From Cladocopium goreaui (lineage: Eukaryota > Sar > Dinophyceae > Suessiales > Symbiodiniaceae): a stretch of DNA of 64,000 bases. Positions 54,995 to 64,000 of the stretch are shown here, one piece after another. The DNA lies in contig CAMXCT020000258.1 in NCBI GenBank assembly GCA_947184155.2, positions 575,001 through 639,000 on the forward strand, read 5' to 3'. The notes under the pieces were generated by a model. The model was not told where the DNA came from and did no database searches. It saw only the letters and a program-made list of their open reading frames with translations. The translations under genes and the position numbers were made by a program. Every line of letters starts with the position of its first letter. Position 1 is the stretch's first letter.

Positions 54995-56470
54995 GTTGGT
55001 TTTCAAGCCTTCTTTCTCTCTCTTTCTCTCTCTTTCTCTGACTATCTACCTACCTACCTACCTACCTATCTATCTATCTATCTATCTGTCTATCTGTCTA
55101 TCTATCTATCTATCTATCTCTCTCTCTCTCTCGATCTGTCTGTCTGTCTATCTATCTGTCTATCTGTCTATCTGCAAGCTTTAAAACGCAGCAATTCTGC
55201 GAGACTTCAGTTTTTGAACTTGACAACATCAGAAACGCAGCAATTCTGCGAAAAACGCAGCAATTCTGCGAGACGTCCTCAGTTTTTGAACTTGACAACA
55301 TCAAAAACGCAGCAATTCTGCGAGACTGCCTCAATTCTTGAACTTGACAACGTCAAAAACGAAGCAATTCTGCGAGACTGCCTCAATTCTTGAACTTAAC
55401 AACGTCAAAAACAAAGCAATTCTGCGAGACTTCCTCATTTTTTTGAGTTGACAACATCAAAAACGAAGCAATTCTGCGAGACTTCCTCATTTTTTTCCGT
55501 TGACAACATCAAAAACGAAGCAAGTCTGCGAGACTTCCTCATTTTTTTCCGTTGACAACATCAAAAACGAAGCAATTCTGCGAGACTTCCTTCAAAAATG
55601 GAAAGTTGAGTGCAGAGCTGACGGCCTCGTACCGATGCGTTCAGCGATTTTTCGACTCCACCTGTCTAAACTACTGCGCCTGCCACGAAAAAGTGATGCC
55701 GGGCCATACGAAGTGTTGCACCTGTCACGCAAAATCATCTCAGCAAACCTGAAGATCTGATGCTCCAAAATGCAACCCTTCTCAGGAAATCAGCGCCCGG
55801 ACCTCCTAACAGCTCTGATGAACATGTCTTTTGTACTGCGCCTGCCACGCAAATGCATCTTTGCAGACCCTCTTCAAATGTCCCACGCCTGACATCGTTT
55901 CTGGAAATGTTACAAAACCCTCACATTTTGCTCACTTTTGACAACGTGCACAATCCCTTGCGCCTGCCACGCAAAACGACATCTGAACGTCCAAAAGTGC
56001 TCCGAACCCCTCAGTGTTTTTGCACTTTTGACTTGAAAATGTGCTTTGCGCCACAACGGCGTGCACTTTTTCGACATCTCAACTTCCAAAAGTCGACATC
56101 TCAACTTCCAAAAGTGGTCCGAACGTGAGATGTCTTTAGCTTTTTTACTTGCACTTGTGCTTCGCGCCACAACGGCCTGCACTTTTTCGACATCTCAACG
56201 TCCAAAAGTGCTCAGAACGTGAGATGTTTTTAGCTTGTTCACTTGCAAATGTGCTTCGCGCCACAATGGCATGCAATTTTTCATCCATCATTTGGCCACA
56301 TGGCTCCACACCCCCGCTTTAGCGAGCCTACTTTTCGACCCGCCGGAGCCACAAATCATTGGAAAAACACAGTGTTTTGCGACTTTCCTACCTTTTTGCG
56401 CACTTGGATCTTCTTTCTTCTGAGCCTTTCTCTTTTTTGATATTCTTTCTTCTTCTCTTCTCTTCTCTTC
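54995..56470. repeat. Composite satellite element, copy 2
   Basis: A CT/TCTA microsatellite (55015-55175) is followed by about eight 50-75-bp units with AAAAACGCAGCAATTCTGCG and TTGACAACATC (55180-55590). A diverged middle with GCGCCTGCCACGCAAA repeats follows, then about three CCAAAAGTGG/GCGCCACAACGGC units (55985-56285). The tail GCTTTAGCGAGCCTACTTTT and AAATCATTGGAAAAACACA matches copy 1 at 15850-17100. Confidence 0.85.
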
Positions 56471-56642
56471 TCTGACTCTTCCCGTCTCTGTTTTTTATCT
56501 GTCCATATTGTCGGAAATTTGACTTCTAAACTTCCTTCGATCATGATATATCTGCCATAAACGTCCAAAAACGTCCGTCAGTCATTGGTGTTTCTTAAGT
56601 CATGGGGGTTCCCCAAGGCACCATGGGGGGACCCATCCTCAG

Positions 56643-56700
56643 GAACAGTCCTGTGATGCACCGAAGTGTACCTGACGCGTATAAGCCAATCATCTTTCAG
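56643..56700 (+). CDS. Mei2-like exon, conserved C-terminal tail
   Basis: Acceptor GACCCATCCTCAG bounds it. Joined in phase 2 it gives RNSPVMHRSVPDAYKPIIFQ. This block follows the RRM in dinoflagellate Mei2-like proteins as I recall them. The right border that keeps the frame is CAG|GACACG, which would be a GA donor. The final exon starts with the same GAC. Confidence 0.9.
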
Positions 56701-56719
56701 GACACGCTTGTTGCAGGGA

Positions 56720-57470
56720 GGCCGGATAAATGTGAACTGGTTGGGTCGTTTTTCTTGACCAACAAGTTGGGTAATCAAACGAGTTAAAACAACACAAATA
56801 TAAACCAATATGAAACAACATTGGCCAACTAAATTGAAGATTTACGGAGGAAAATTGGGGATCAAAGAGGGAAAAATCTGAGTAAACATCACGAATAACA
56901 ATGGCCTTGTGGGCCAATGTCACCAAAGAGTATGGTTTCTAGGGAACCCCTCGAAAAATCACCTGTTTTCAGGCTTGCGAAACACCATACAGTTCAGCCC
57001 GATGGTTGGTGAACCATCAAACATACAAAACACAGAGCTTAAAGGTTTAAAGGAGTAAAAAATGGGATTCAGGCAACGGCACTTTGGATATAATAACCAA
57101 GAAAGATGGGGATTCCGAGCCATTCCTCATGCTTCAAGCCTTTTTTGAATGTGTGTTGGTAATCTATACCGAAGCACTACAAGCTCGGCCAACTTAGGGG
57201 AGCTGGGAACCATCCAGGAAAGATGAGTTGCTTTCCTTCTGATGTGTTTATTCGGATCTTATTTACATGCTTGGGATTGAGACCATTAATTTCTATGGCC
57301 GGTTTATGTCATTGCCTTGCTAATATAGAACGGGCTAACGCCCTGGTGCCGCCAACCCCCTTCTCAGCTGAAGGCCGGAGGGATTCTGAGGCAGGCGACG
57401 TCTTGCCTTCCTTTTTCCTTTTTTGTTATTAGATGCAGTTGATTTCTGAAGTAAATCAAAGTTGATTTTA
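56720..57470. other. Intron-like sequence
   Basis: Nothing firm; the ORFs lack splice context. Confidence 0.35.
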
Positions 57471-57479
57471 ACCGAAGTC

Positions 57480-58570
57480 TGTTAAATCCAATTCTGAATT
57501 CCGTTTATTTCCTTTTTGTTTAACAACGCCGTGACGCGTGAGCGTCACGTGCGGGCCCACGCAAAGCAGGCATCGACACACGATCTCTTTACGAAAAGTT
57601 GCCTTAGACCAACAGAAGCATTTGCAGGTGGCGGCGGCCAAAAGGCAGAGGGCTTCCAGCAGCCCACAACCGGCGGTCCCGGCACGGATTGCAGAAGCCA
57701 AAATTGAACAAGGGGGGCAAAATTTAAAAAGCCAAAATTTAAAAAGAGAGCCCACCGGAAGCAGCACCGCACCCACGGACCCATGGTGCTCCCGGCCACA
57801 CATGCCAGGCAAGGGTCGTCCCGCCTTGCCGGGTGGGCTGGCCAACTGTCCACGCCAAACTCGTTTGCAGGGTGATCAGGCAGACTTAGAGCGAGGAAGC
57901 GTCCGAGTAACTTAATACGTCCTGTTTGGACATCACCTTCCTTTTCGCCAGGGCTGTGGAACCTGGAGCAGCTAGTGCCTTCGACTCCAAACCCGCTGTT
58001 GCCCGAAAACGCCGCAGTGCTAGTGGAGCAGCTGGCGCGGGCCTGAGCCCGCCAGCCACAAAACCAGAGAGCGGCAGAGGCGACGCGCACCGACTTGCGC
58101 CAACCGAGGCCAAAGCGCTCAACTGGCTACCCCAGGTGCAAGCCTGGCTGGTACTGAAGCCAGTCCACCAGAGCCTCGACGCCCAAACTGCGGAGGCCGA
58201 GGAAACACACAGAAAGAAAAAGCAACAGACAGTCAACGCCCCGCCGTGCAGGCCACAAAAGCCGCAGAACGGGCGGAGAAGAAAGCACAGAAAAAGCGTG
58301 CTGAAGAAGAGAAGAAGGCCGAGGCTCGGCCCGCAGCAGAAACTGTCCTGTCGTGAACGCAGCCAGCCAGCGGATGGGGCGCCGCGGCAGGCAGAGAGGA
58401 AAAAGAAAGAGGAGGCACAGAAAGCCCGGAACAAAGGCGGCGCGAAAGGCGCCATTGGTCCTTTCTTTGTCCTTCGTTTTTTCTGGTGCCTTCCTTCCTT
58501 TTTCCTTTTTTTCACGTGCTTGCATTTTTGTCCCACGTTCCTCTTTCCTTTCCTTTCTTGATCAAATTGT
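57480..58570. other. GC-rich island with long ORFs on both strands
   Basis: ORFs reach 211 codons on plus and 216 on minus. One plus frame is lysine/glutamate-rich (ERAEKKAQKKRAEEEKKAEA, about 58267-58326) as in a coiled coil. Another has PVHQSLDAQTAEAEETHRKK. Frames change along the island, as in a decayed gene or element. It lies in the last intron of the Mei2-like gene. No family is recognised. Confidence 0.4.
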
Positions 58571-58589
58571 TCTCATCTAGTAATAACCT

Positions 58590-59180
58590 GGGTGATAACC
58601 TTAGCGATAGCCTAGCGATAACCTGTTGTTGTTGAAAAAGAGACCCTGGACGAGGGACATTTGATCCCAACAAGAACAATTGGCTCAACAAAAAAAGTGA
58701 ACAGTTTCTCAACACTAGGCGGTCAGGTTGTTTTGAGACTAGGGGAGCCATAGCTACGAACGCTTCTTTTTTGAAACGATGATGTCCCATCTTCAGTTTC
58801 GCTCTGGAGCCGGGAAGCATAAGGTGTTTGACGCCATGGCTGAATCAAACTGGGACAAGGGCGAGGGGACCCTTTGTCATTTTCTTTGAATACTAATCTT
58901 ATAACCATTGGGAACCGTTGATCTTCATCAATTACTGTCATTCTAGTTCGGAGTTGACATGTGCTTAGGTAGTTCCCCCGCATGATTTCAAACACAAAGA
59001 CAACGAGCGCCCCTTGATCCATCCCCGGCAGTTTACAGGCCTTAATCCCACTAATTTGTGTTGAAGCCGATTTCGCTGCATTTTTTGCACTAGTTAAGTG
59101 CTGATTTGAACAAAACATTGTAAAGGGATAGGCCGATAGGCCCCCCGAAACTTAACGGATAACTTCTATTTTGTACCAAG
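58590..59180. other. Intron-like sequence with GATAACCTAGCGATA repeats
   Basis: GATAACCT/GCGATAGCC motifs repeat at 58585-58625. The minus ORF of 131 codons has no recognised domain. Confidence 0.35.
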
Positions 59181-59219
59181 CGTGAAAATTGATTTTGACG
59201 GCGGCTCACATTTTGACAA

Positions 59220-59690
59220 GTCAAGAACCTCTACAAGATCTTGATACCAGGACCTCACAGAGAACCTCACAAGAAGGGAGGATCTTACAAGAACAGTTCG
59301 CAAGAACCTCCTCAGAGCATCCTACAAGAGCTTTCATACAGGCACCTCTCGTACAGGGCATCCTCAAGATCTTCATTGCTTTGACGTCTTGGAGGATTTG
59401 ACCAGGATCTCCGCAAGATCTTCTCACAAGGGAACTCTACAAGATACGTGGTTTAGATCTACATGCCAGGATCTGTAAGAGAATCCCACCAAGACCGTCA
59501 TAGAACGAACTTCTAAAGTAATCTTACGTGATCTTTTACAAAGAAGCTCCCCAGAGCACCATACAAGAGCTTTCATACAAGCACCTCTCTTACAGGGCAT
59601 CTTCAAGACCTGCATGCAAGAACCCCTTAGAAGATTTCACCGGAATCTTGTCAAGATCTTCTCACAAGGGCCTCTACAAGATGTGTGTGA
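59220..59690. repeat. Two-copy 240-bp tandem duplication rich in CAAGATCTT
   Basis: ACAAGAGCTTTCATACAGGC and ACAGGGCATCCTCAAGATCT (59323 on) recur about 239 bp later (59562 on). CAAGATCTTCTCACAAGGG is also doubled. Smaller CTCACAAGA/CTACAAGAT units lie inside. Confidence 0.85.
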
Positions 59691-59699
59691 AGAAACCGA

Positions 59700-60180
59700 C
59701 ATGAGCACCGTGCCACAACGAGAGCGATGCAACATGCAAAAAGTGACGAGCTGGTTCCGCGAGCAATATCAAAGTGAGCTCCGCCACAACGAAAGCAACA
59801 GTCTCAAAGTGAGGAGAGCGTTGCGCAAACACATGTTGGAAATTATATCAGAAAGTGCTGCGGGCACCAGGAAAAGTGGAAGTTGAAAATGCGAAAACCA
59901 TCTTCTAAATACCTCAGTTTCAGCTTCTGTTTAGTCGAGATGTCTAAAGTGTTGTGCATCTGGTACGAAAAATGAACTCGAGGCATCCGAAGCACCGCAC
60001 CTGCGACGCAACATGATGACCAAGCGCCAAATCCAAAAATGGTGACAATCTTACAAAATGAGCGTTTCGAGGAGCTGAACCCCAAGAAAAGAAAGATTTG
60101 GGCCCAGGCACCGCCCGAGGTTACCTGGGTGCCGCCCCGGCTAATGCCAAAGCCGGGGCCGGCGGATTCACAGCATTGAT
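59700..60180 (+). other. Coding-like fragment, unassigned
   Basis: A first frame (VPQRERCNMQKVTSWFREQY) is repeat-like. A second (PKKRKIWAQAPPEVTWVPPR, about 60081-60140) ends at a stop near 60180 and looks protein-like. No splice pair connects it to the Mei2-like gene in frame. Possibly remnants of the 57.5-kb island. Confidence 0.3.
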
Positions 60181-60189
60181 TTTCTGCAG

Positions 60190-61320
60190 ACTAAACCTTC
60201 AACTGAATCCATTGACTATTTCATTGCCCACAACCGGCAGTCCTTGAATTGGGAGGAAATGTACTAGAGAAATCTAACGTCAAACTTTGATATTTGGAGG
60301 GTCAACTGTGTGGTTCCATTAGTTCTGGCTGGCAAATCCACCTAGCGATCCCCATCCTGACTGGCAAAATGTCCAATTGTGTCAAATTATATGATTGTGT
60401 GTGCATCACCATTGCTGCCATTGTTGGTGTTCAAGTCCAGATCTTCTGCTGTTTGCTAAATCATCATCTTTGTTCTTGGGAAAATAGGTTGGTTAAAGTT
60501 CGCTAATTTGCAGTGAAACGCAGTTGAAACTGGCCCAGTGCCCCCCCTAGATATTTGCGTCTTGCAGACCCATGGGTACGATCCCCATTTCATGGCCAAC
60601 GTGTCGGAGGAATTGCTACCAAAGACAGAAAATTGAATGGTTTCATTTAATTAGAAAAAACAATTTTGAAGGACCCAGCTGGTACCCTGTTGCAATCTGT
60701 TGCAGATGGAACCGAATGTAGAATCGAATGTGCCCATTTGCCCACAACTCCCGACGTGGACTTCATCCCATTTGTCCCAGTCGCCTGCAAATCACCATGA
60801 ACACATCCATTTATAGATGACATGCCTATGTTTTGTTCATCAGTTGTCAACCAGCCTAAACCCTCCAAGTACACATTAAACATCATAAAACTGAGTAACT
60901 TCAACGACGTTCGGGAGTATTTGGAGGGTCTAGGAGATGCTATTTTTCATCATTCCCGGAATTCGTTGCCGGAAAATCTACAGGAAAACCCTATGAACTA
61001 ATGTTTTTTCTCGCAGAACCAACCATTTAAAGCTTATGTCTGGTCGGTTTCCCCATCATAATCCCGTTCGACCCAATATATTTTTTCATAGTAATCATAT
61101 GAACCTCAAGGTGTTTATATAACCTAAAGTTAAAAACGAAACCATAGAACTCCGCATCCATAATCAGTAGCTCATCACCCATAAATCAGCCATAGTCCAT
61201 TGATCAAAAAAAACAGGATACGTATGGATAAGTTCGAAGTCACTTAGAATTCCCCCTTTGGACTTTCCATATGTAACCTAAGTGACTATATGTTTGTCAC
61301 AATATGCAATATTGATTTCC
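60190..61320. other. Intron-like sequence
   Basis: No known element or exon was recognised. Confidence 0.35.
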
Positions 61321-61329
61321 ATATGTTTG

Positions 61330-61440
61330 TTTCCTAAGTCATATGGGTAGCCTCAGTCATCATCCATTTTATTCTTGGATTTTCCATGAAATCAACCATC
61401 GAGCTTGGGGTACCTCATTTATGGAAACCTCCATATGAAT
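61330..61440. repeat. Family G element copy
   Basis: GTTTCCTAAGTCATATGGGT ... GGGGTACCTCATTTATGGAA and ACCTCCATATG. Confidence 0.55.
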
Positions 61441-61548
61441 TACCCTCTGGTAAACTAACAGTTTGCTATTGAAAATGGCTATTCATAGTGGATTTACCCA
61501 TTAAACATGGTGATTTTCCATAGTTTTTTGTATGTTTACCAGAGGGTA
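61441..61548. repeat. Family A MITE-like element
   Basis: TACCCTCTGGTAAACTAACA ... TATGTTTACCAGAGGGTA. Confidence 0.9.
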
Positions 61549-61674
61549 AATCCCATTAAACCACCATAAAATCACCATAAATCACCATTAATCACCATTG
61601 AAATAGTAATTACCCCTGATAACTGGGGAGAAATCGGGGCAAGTCTCCACCAACGAATCCCGGAGCTCCGCGAG

Positions 61675-61746
61675 GACGGCGTGCGGATCGCCTTTCCCCG
61701 TCCCACCAAGCGCATCAAGCCCCCCCACGGCGGCATGTTTTGGTGA
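61675..61746 (+). CDS. Last exon of the Mei2-like gene
   Basis: The acceptor CTCCGCGAG precedes GAC; in phase 0 it reads DGVRIAFPRPTKRIKPPHGG, then MFW and a TGA stop. Joined to the previous exon it gives FQDGVRIAFPRPTKRIK, a C-terminal block I recall from dinoflagellate Mei2-like proteins. An acceptor at 61665 (CCCGGAG) would add LRE. The basic tail may help RNA binding or nuclear location; this is inference. Confidence 0.9.
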   Translation, partial: DGVRIAFPRPTKRIKPPHGGMFW

Positions 61747-61749
61747 GAC

Positions 61750-63264
61750 GACTCCGGGGTCCAAGACACAGGTGATATATTGAAAAATGGCAAATTTCAT
61801 GGGATATCACGGGGAAATTATATAGTTACATAGTGGAATATGAATGGAAATTACTCATTTTTGAGAAAAGCTTCAAGTGTTTTGTGTACATGGGTTAGTT
61901 CTACCTGACTCGATATCACATCGATTAAATCGGAATCCCCTTCTGGTTGGGTCATATGTGTTTGCGGTCTTTTTCAACCCACTCGGATGATGAACCAAAT
62001 TGACGAACATATTTTTGGGTTTCAGCCAGCAAAAAAAGATGTTGCAAGAAGGAACAAGTTGGAATTTGACCAGGAAAGTTGTTTTTTTCATTTTTGAACT
62101 GGTAGAACCTGGAAATGAATCACAGAAACTTGGGATTGACCTGACTTAAACCTAGTTGTAGGTCAGCTAAGTGTGGTTATTCCATGTAAAGTTTTTCCAT
62201 GTACAGATGATATAGAAATGTGTTTTTCTATCTTTATCCAGTTTTTGCAATCATACATAAAAGCATTTGATTTTGTTGGTATTTGCAGCCGAATATGAAA
62301 CAGACCATGTGGCCAACGGACGATACAAAACATGGATAATGAACCATTCCAACTTGGGGTTTATAGCTTGTGAACAGCCATACAATCCACCTGTTTCTTA
62401 TATATATATATATCTATATATTTAAATATATGTGTGTTTGGGGCTTAGATGGTACGATTGTGCACGACTTGATGCATATACTCACGATGAGTGATAGTCA
62501 ATCTGTGTTTTTCATTGTGGAAAACATCAAACATGACCCTAGAACACCTTTAGTTTTGAGGGGTTATTCATGTTTTTTCAACCTTAACTATAGAAGAGAG
62601 AAACGACAAACACATATTAAAAGGATAATATACCAACACTATCAAAAAATAGGCGGTTTTGTCTATCTCAGCCTCTGCCCTCATGGGAGTCTCACCTCGG
62701 TTATTTGCTGTGGCTGGTGGTGTTCGGCATCATGGGTGATGAAAATTGTTTTGCAATATCTATAGGGAAAATTCAGGAATCACTAATTTGATCAGCAAAT
62801 GCAGCAAATGTTTGAAATATTCGGAAAAAGAAACTGATGTGAAAGCTAAACATAGTTGCTCTGGTTCATATTGGGTCAAGACCAAAGAAGTTGGGAAAAC
62901 AGGAGATGATGGAGAATAAATAAGGAAGAAGAAAGGTCTTTGATCACTGGAGTTTGGAGGGGATCTAGAGAACAAATCTGATCCTTTGATAAAAGCAGAA
63001 ACCTCCTCTGAACGCTAGGGAAAATTGCCCATGTTTAAAACGATTTACCTCTTCCGGTGATTTTCCATAGCTATATATGTGATTTACCTACAGTATTCCA
63101 AATGGTGACGTGTGTGTGTGTGAAATTACCAGAGGGAATGAACGAAATGACTTTTCAAATTGTAGCTTTGCATTTTCTTACATGGTCCCAAATGATATGA
63201 TTCCCCAGGTCCATTGAAACTTGATGACTTGGAGGAAAAGCTTTTTTTTCGGATGGTTATTACC
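61750..63264. other. Downstream non-coding sequence
   Basis: No clear gene. The ORF at 62370-62765 is low-GC. A worn family A copy lies at about 63010-63137 and a GT run at 63108-63121. Confidence 0.4.
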
Positions 63265-63353
63265 CATAGGATCCATGTATGCTATATATGGGAGCATTTA
63301 CCATCAATATACCCCAAATGTTAGCATATATACCATACACGGATCCTATGGGT
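63265..63353. repeat. Family E palindromic element
   Basis: ACCCATAGGATCCATGTATG ... CATACACGGATCCTATGGGT, the most complete copy. Confidence 0.9.
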
Positions 63354-63405
63354 TATGGGATAGTATGGGATAGTATGGGATAGTATGGGATAGTATGGGA
63401 TAGTA
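63353..63405. repeat. 10-bp tandem repeat GGGATAGTAT
   Basis: Five copies sit directly at the right end of the family E element. Confidence 0.95.
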
Positions 63406-63630
63406 GGGTTCTATAAAGGATATGCACGTTGCAAGGCATCAGACATGGGACCTCTAGTGGCATCGCCGAGTAATTCGTCTTCAGACTACTCGACTCACTG
63501 GCAATGGTAGCCGTGTGTTGAAAAAAAACAATTCTTGTCCAAAGGGCTAAATAACTGGCGAAACATCTTTGGGAAAAACCGGCTGTTGAATCTTGGAAAG
63601 ATATGTTGAATCTGTAGGAACTCTATATTT

Positions 63631-63827
63631 ACATCCAGTTGGTTTGTGAAAGCATGGACCGGACTGATGCCATGATGCTTTTGCGTAGAAACCTGTCCAA
63701 TGCAATGTCGCTGTCTGACAGCGGAAAAGCGCCCGCCACATCTGCGACGGGGGATCTATTCGTATCAGACCTAAGGGAACTGCGAAATCTATTCATGTGG
63801 GCCCTGGCTGCCATAAACCTACCATGA
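63631..63827. other. Coding-like island, strand uncertain
   Basis: GC rises and both strands are open. Plus reads DAMMLLRRNLSNAMSLSD, then GDLFVSDLRELRNLFMWALA, to a TGA at 63825. Minus reads AHMNRFRSSLRSDTNRSP, then SDSDIALDRFLRKSIMAS. Minus has an acceptor-like TTTATGGCAG and a donor-like GTAAAT, so a minus-strand exon of a neighbouring gene is slightly favoured. A second short coding-like piece (minus LLGSIIRDMLIFG) lies at 63910-63960. Confidence 0.35.
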
Positions 63828-64000
63828 CTGGGGATGGTATCACGGTATCAATCCCCTAAAATCCATGGTGACAGGGGATGGTGACTGGTGACTTCCACGT
63901 TGGGCATTTGGGACTTCCCAAAGATAAGCATGTCCCGGATGATGCTGCCGAGAAGCACCACAGAAAACCAAATGCTTAAGTATTTTTTTGCCATCATTTT

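Larger units (their letters stand above)
1821..61746 (+). other. Giant split gene locus ending in a Mei2-like RRM
   Basis: This is the interval of a plus-strand gene made of about 24 tiny GC-rich exons in AT-rich, element-filled introns. From 36754 to 61746 every donor/acceptor pair keeps one reading frame (phases 2,2,1,2,2,1,0,0,2,0 at successive junctions). The product ends in a Mei2-type RNA-recognition motif and a conserved C-terminal tail. Mei2-like proteins bind RNA, and in plants and fission yeast they act in meiosis and development; the role in a dinoflagellate is not known. Exons before 29.7 kb have good splice borders, but some are open in several frames, so their membership is inferred. 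No start codon or spliced-leader site was identified. The gene could be two neighbouring genes, with the boundary somewhere before 36 kb. Confidence 0.7.

Noticed and set aside
1-64000. Dinoflagellate spliced-leader relic, tRNA, rRNA or snRNA genes
   Set aside because: I looked for the spliced-leader core and tRNA-like boxes by eye and found no convincing match; a covariance-model scan would be decisive.

Overview
The window looks like nuclear DNA of a dinoflagellate, most likely of the Symbiodiniaceae/Suessiales type. This rests on four things: short GC-rich coding islands separated by long AT-rich introns; splice donors that are GT, GC and apparently GA; a very high load of short inverted-repeat (MITE-like) elements; and a Mei2-like C-terminal RNA-recognition motif typical of dinoflagellate proteins. 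No bacterial operons, rRNA, tRNA or CRISPR arrays were seen. Almost all long open reading frames here are chance ORFs inside repeats.

The main content is one plus-strand gene split into about two dozen very small exons (roughly 24-155 nt) across about 60 kb (1.8-61.75 kb). Its 5' start lies upstream of, or is not resolved in, the window. From 36.7 kb to the stop codon at 61746 the chain is strong. Each exon has splice-like borders, reading phases agree at every junction, and the joined product ends in a Mei2-type RRM: an RNP2-like VMLRNLPNNYT, then FDFVYLPMDF, the RNP1-like LGYAFVN, then NSPVMHRSVPDAYKP and VRIAFPRPTKRIK. The exons from 1.8 to 29.7 kb are coding-like islands with good splice borders and mostly compatible phases. 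Several are open in more than one frame, and two (12.4 and 15.25 kb) show OPR/RAP-like leucine/tryptophan motifs. Their membership in the same gene is inference.

The introns hold the rest. A minus-strand ISXO2/IS1595-like transposase (6.8-8.65 kb) is split by a six-unit tandem repeat. A frameshifted, transposon-like coding relic lies at 17.6-20.4 kb. Two related composite satellite elements lie at 15.84-17.1 and 54.99-56.5 kb, and another dispersed pair at 13.12-13.65 and 40.6-41.02 kb. There are many minisatellites, and at least eight families of short palindromic elements with conserved termini. One family ends exactly where a Mei2 exon begins, and another starts exactly at a predicted splice donor, so some elements may act as, or have become, introns (introner-like). 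The last 400 bases hold a coding-like island of unclear strand, possibly a neighbouring gene.
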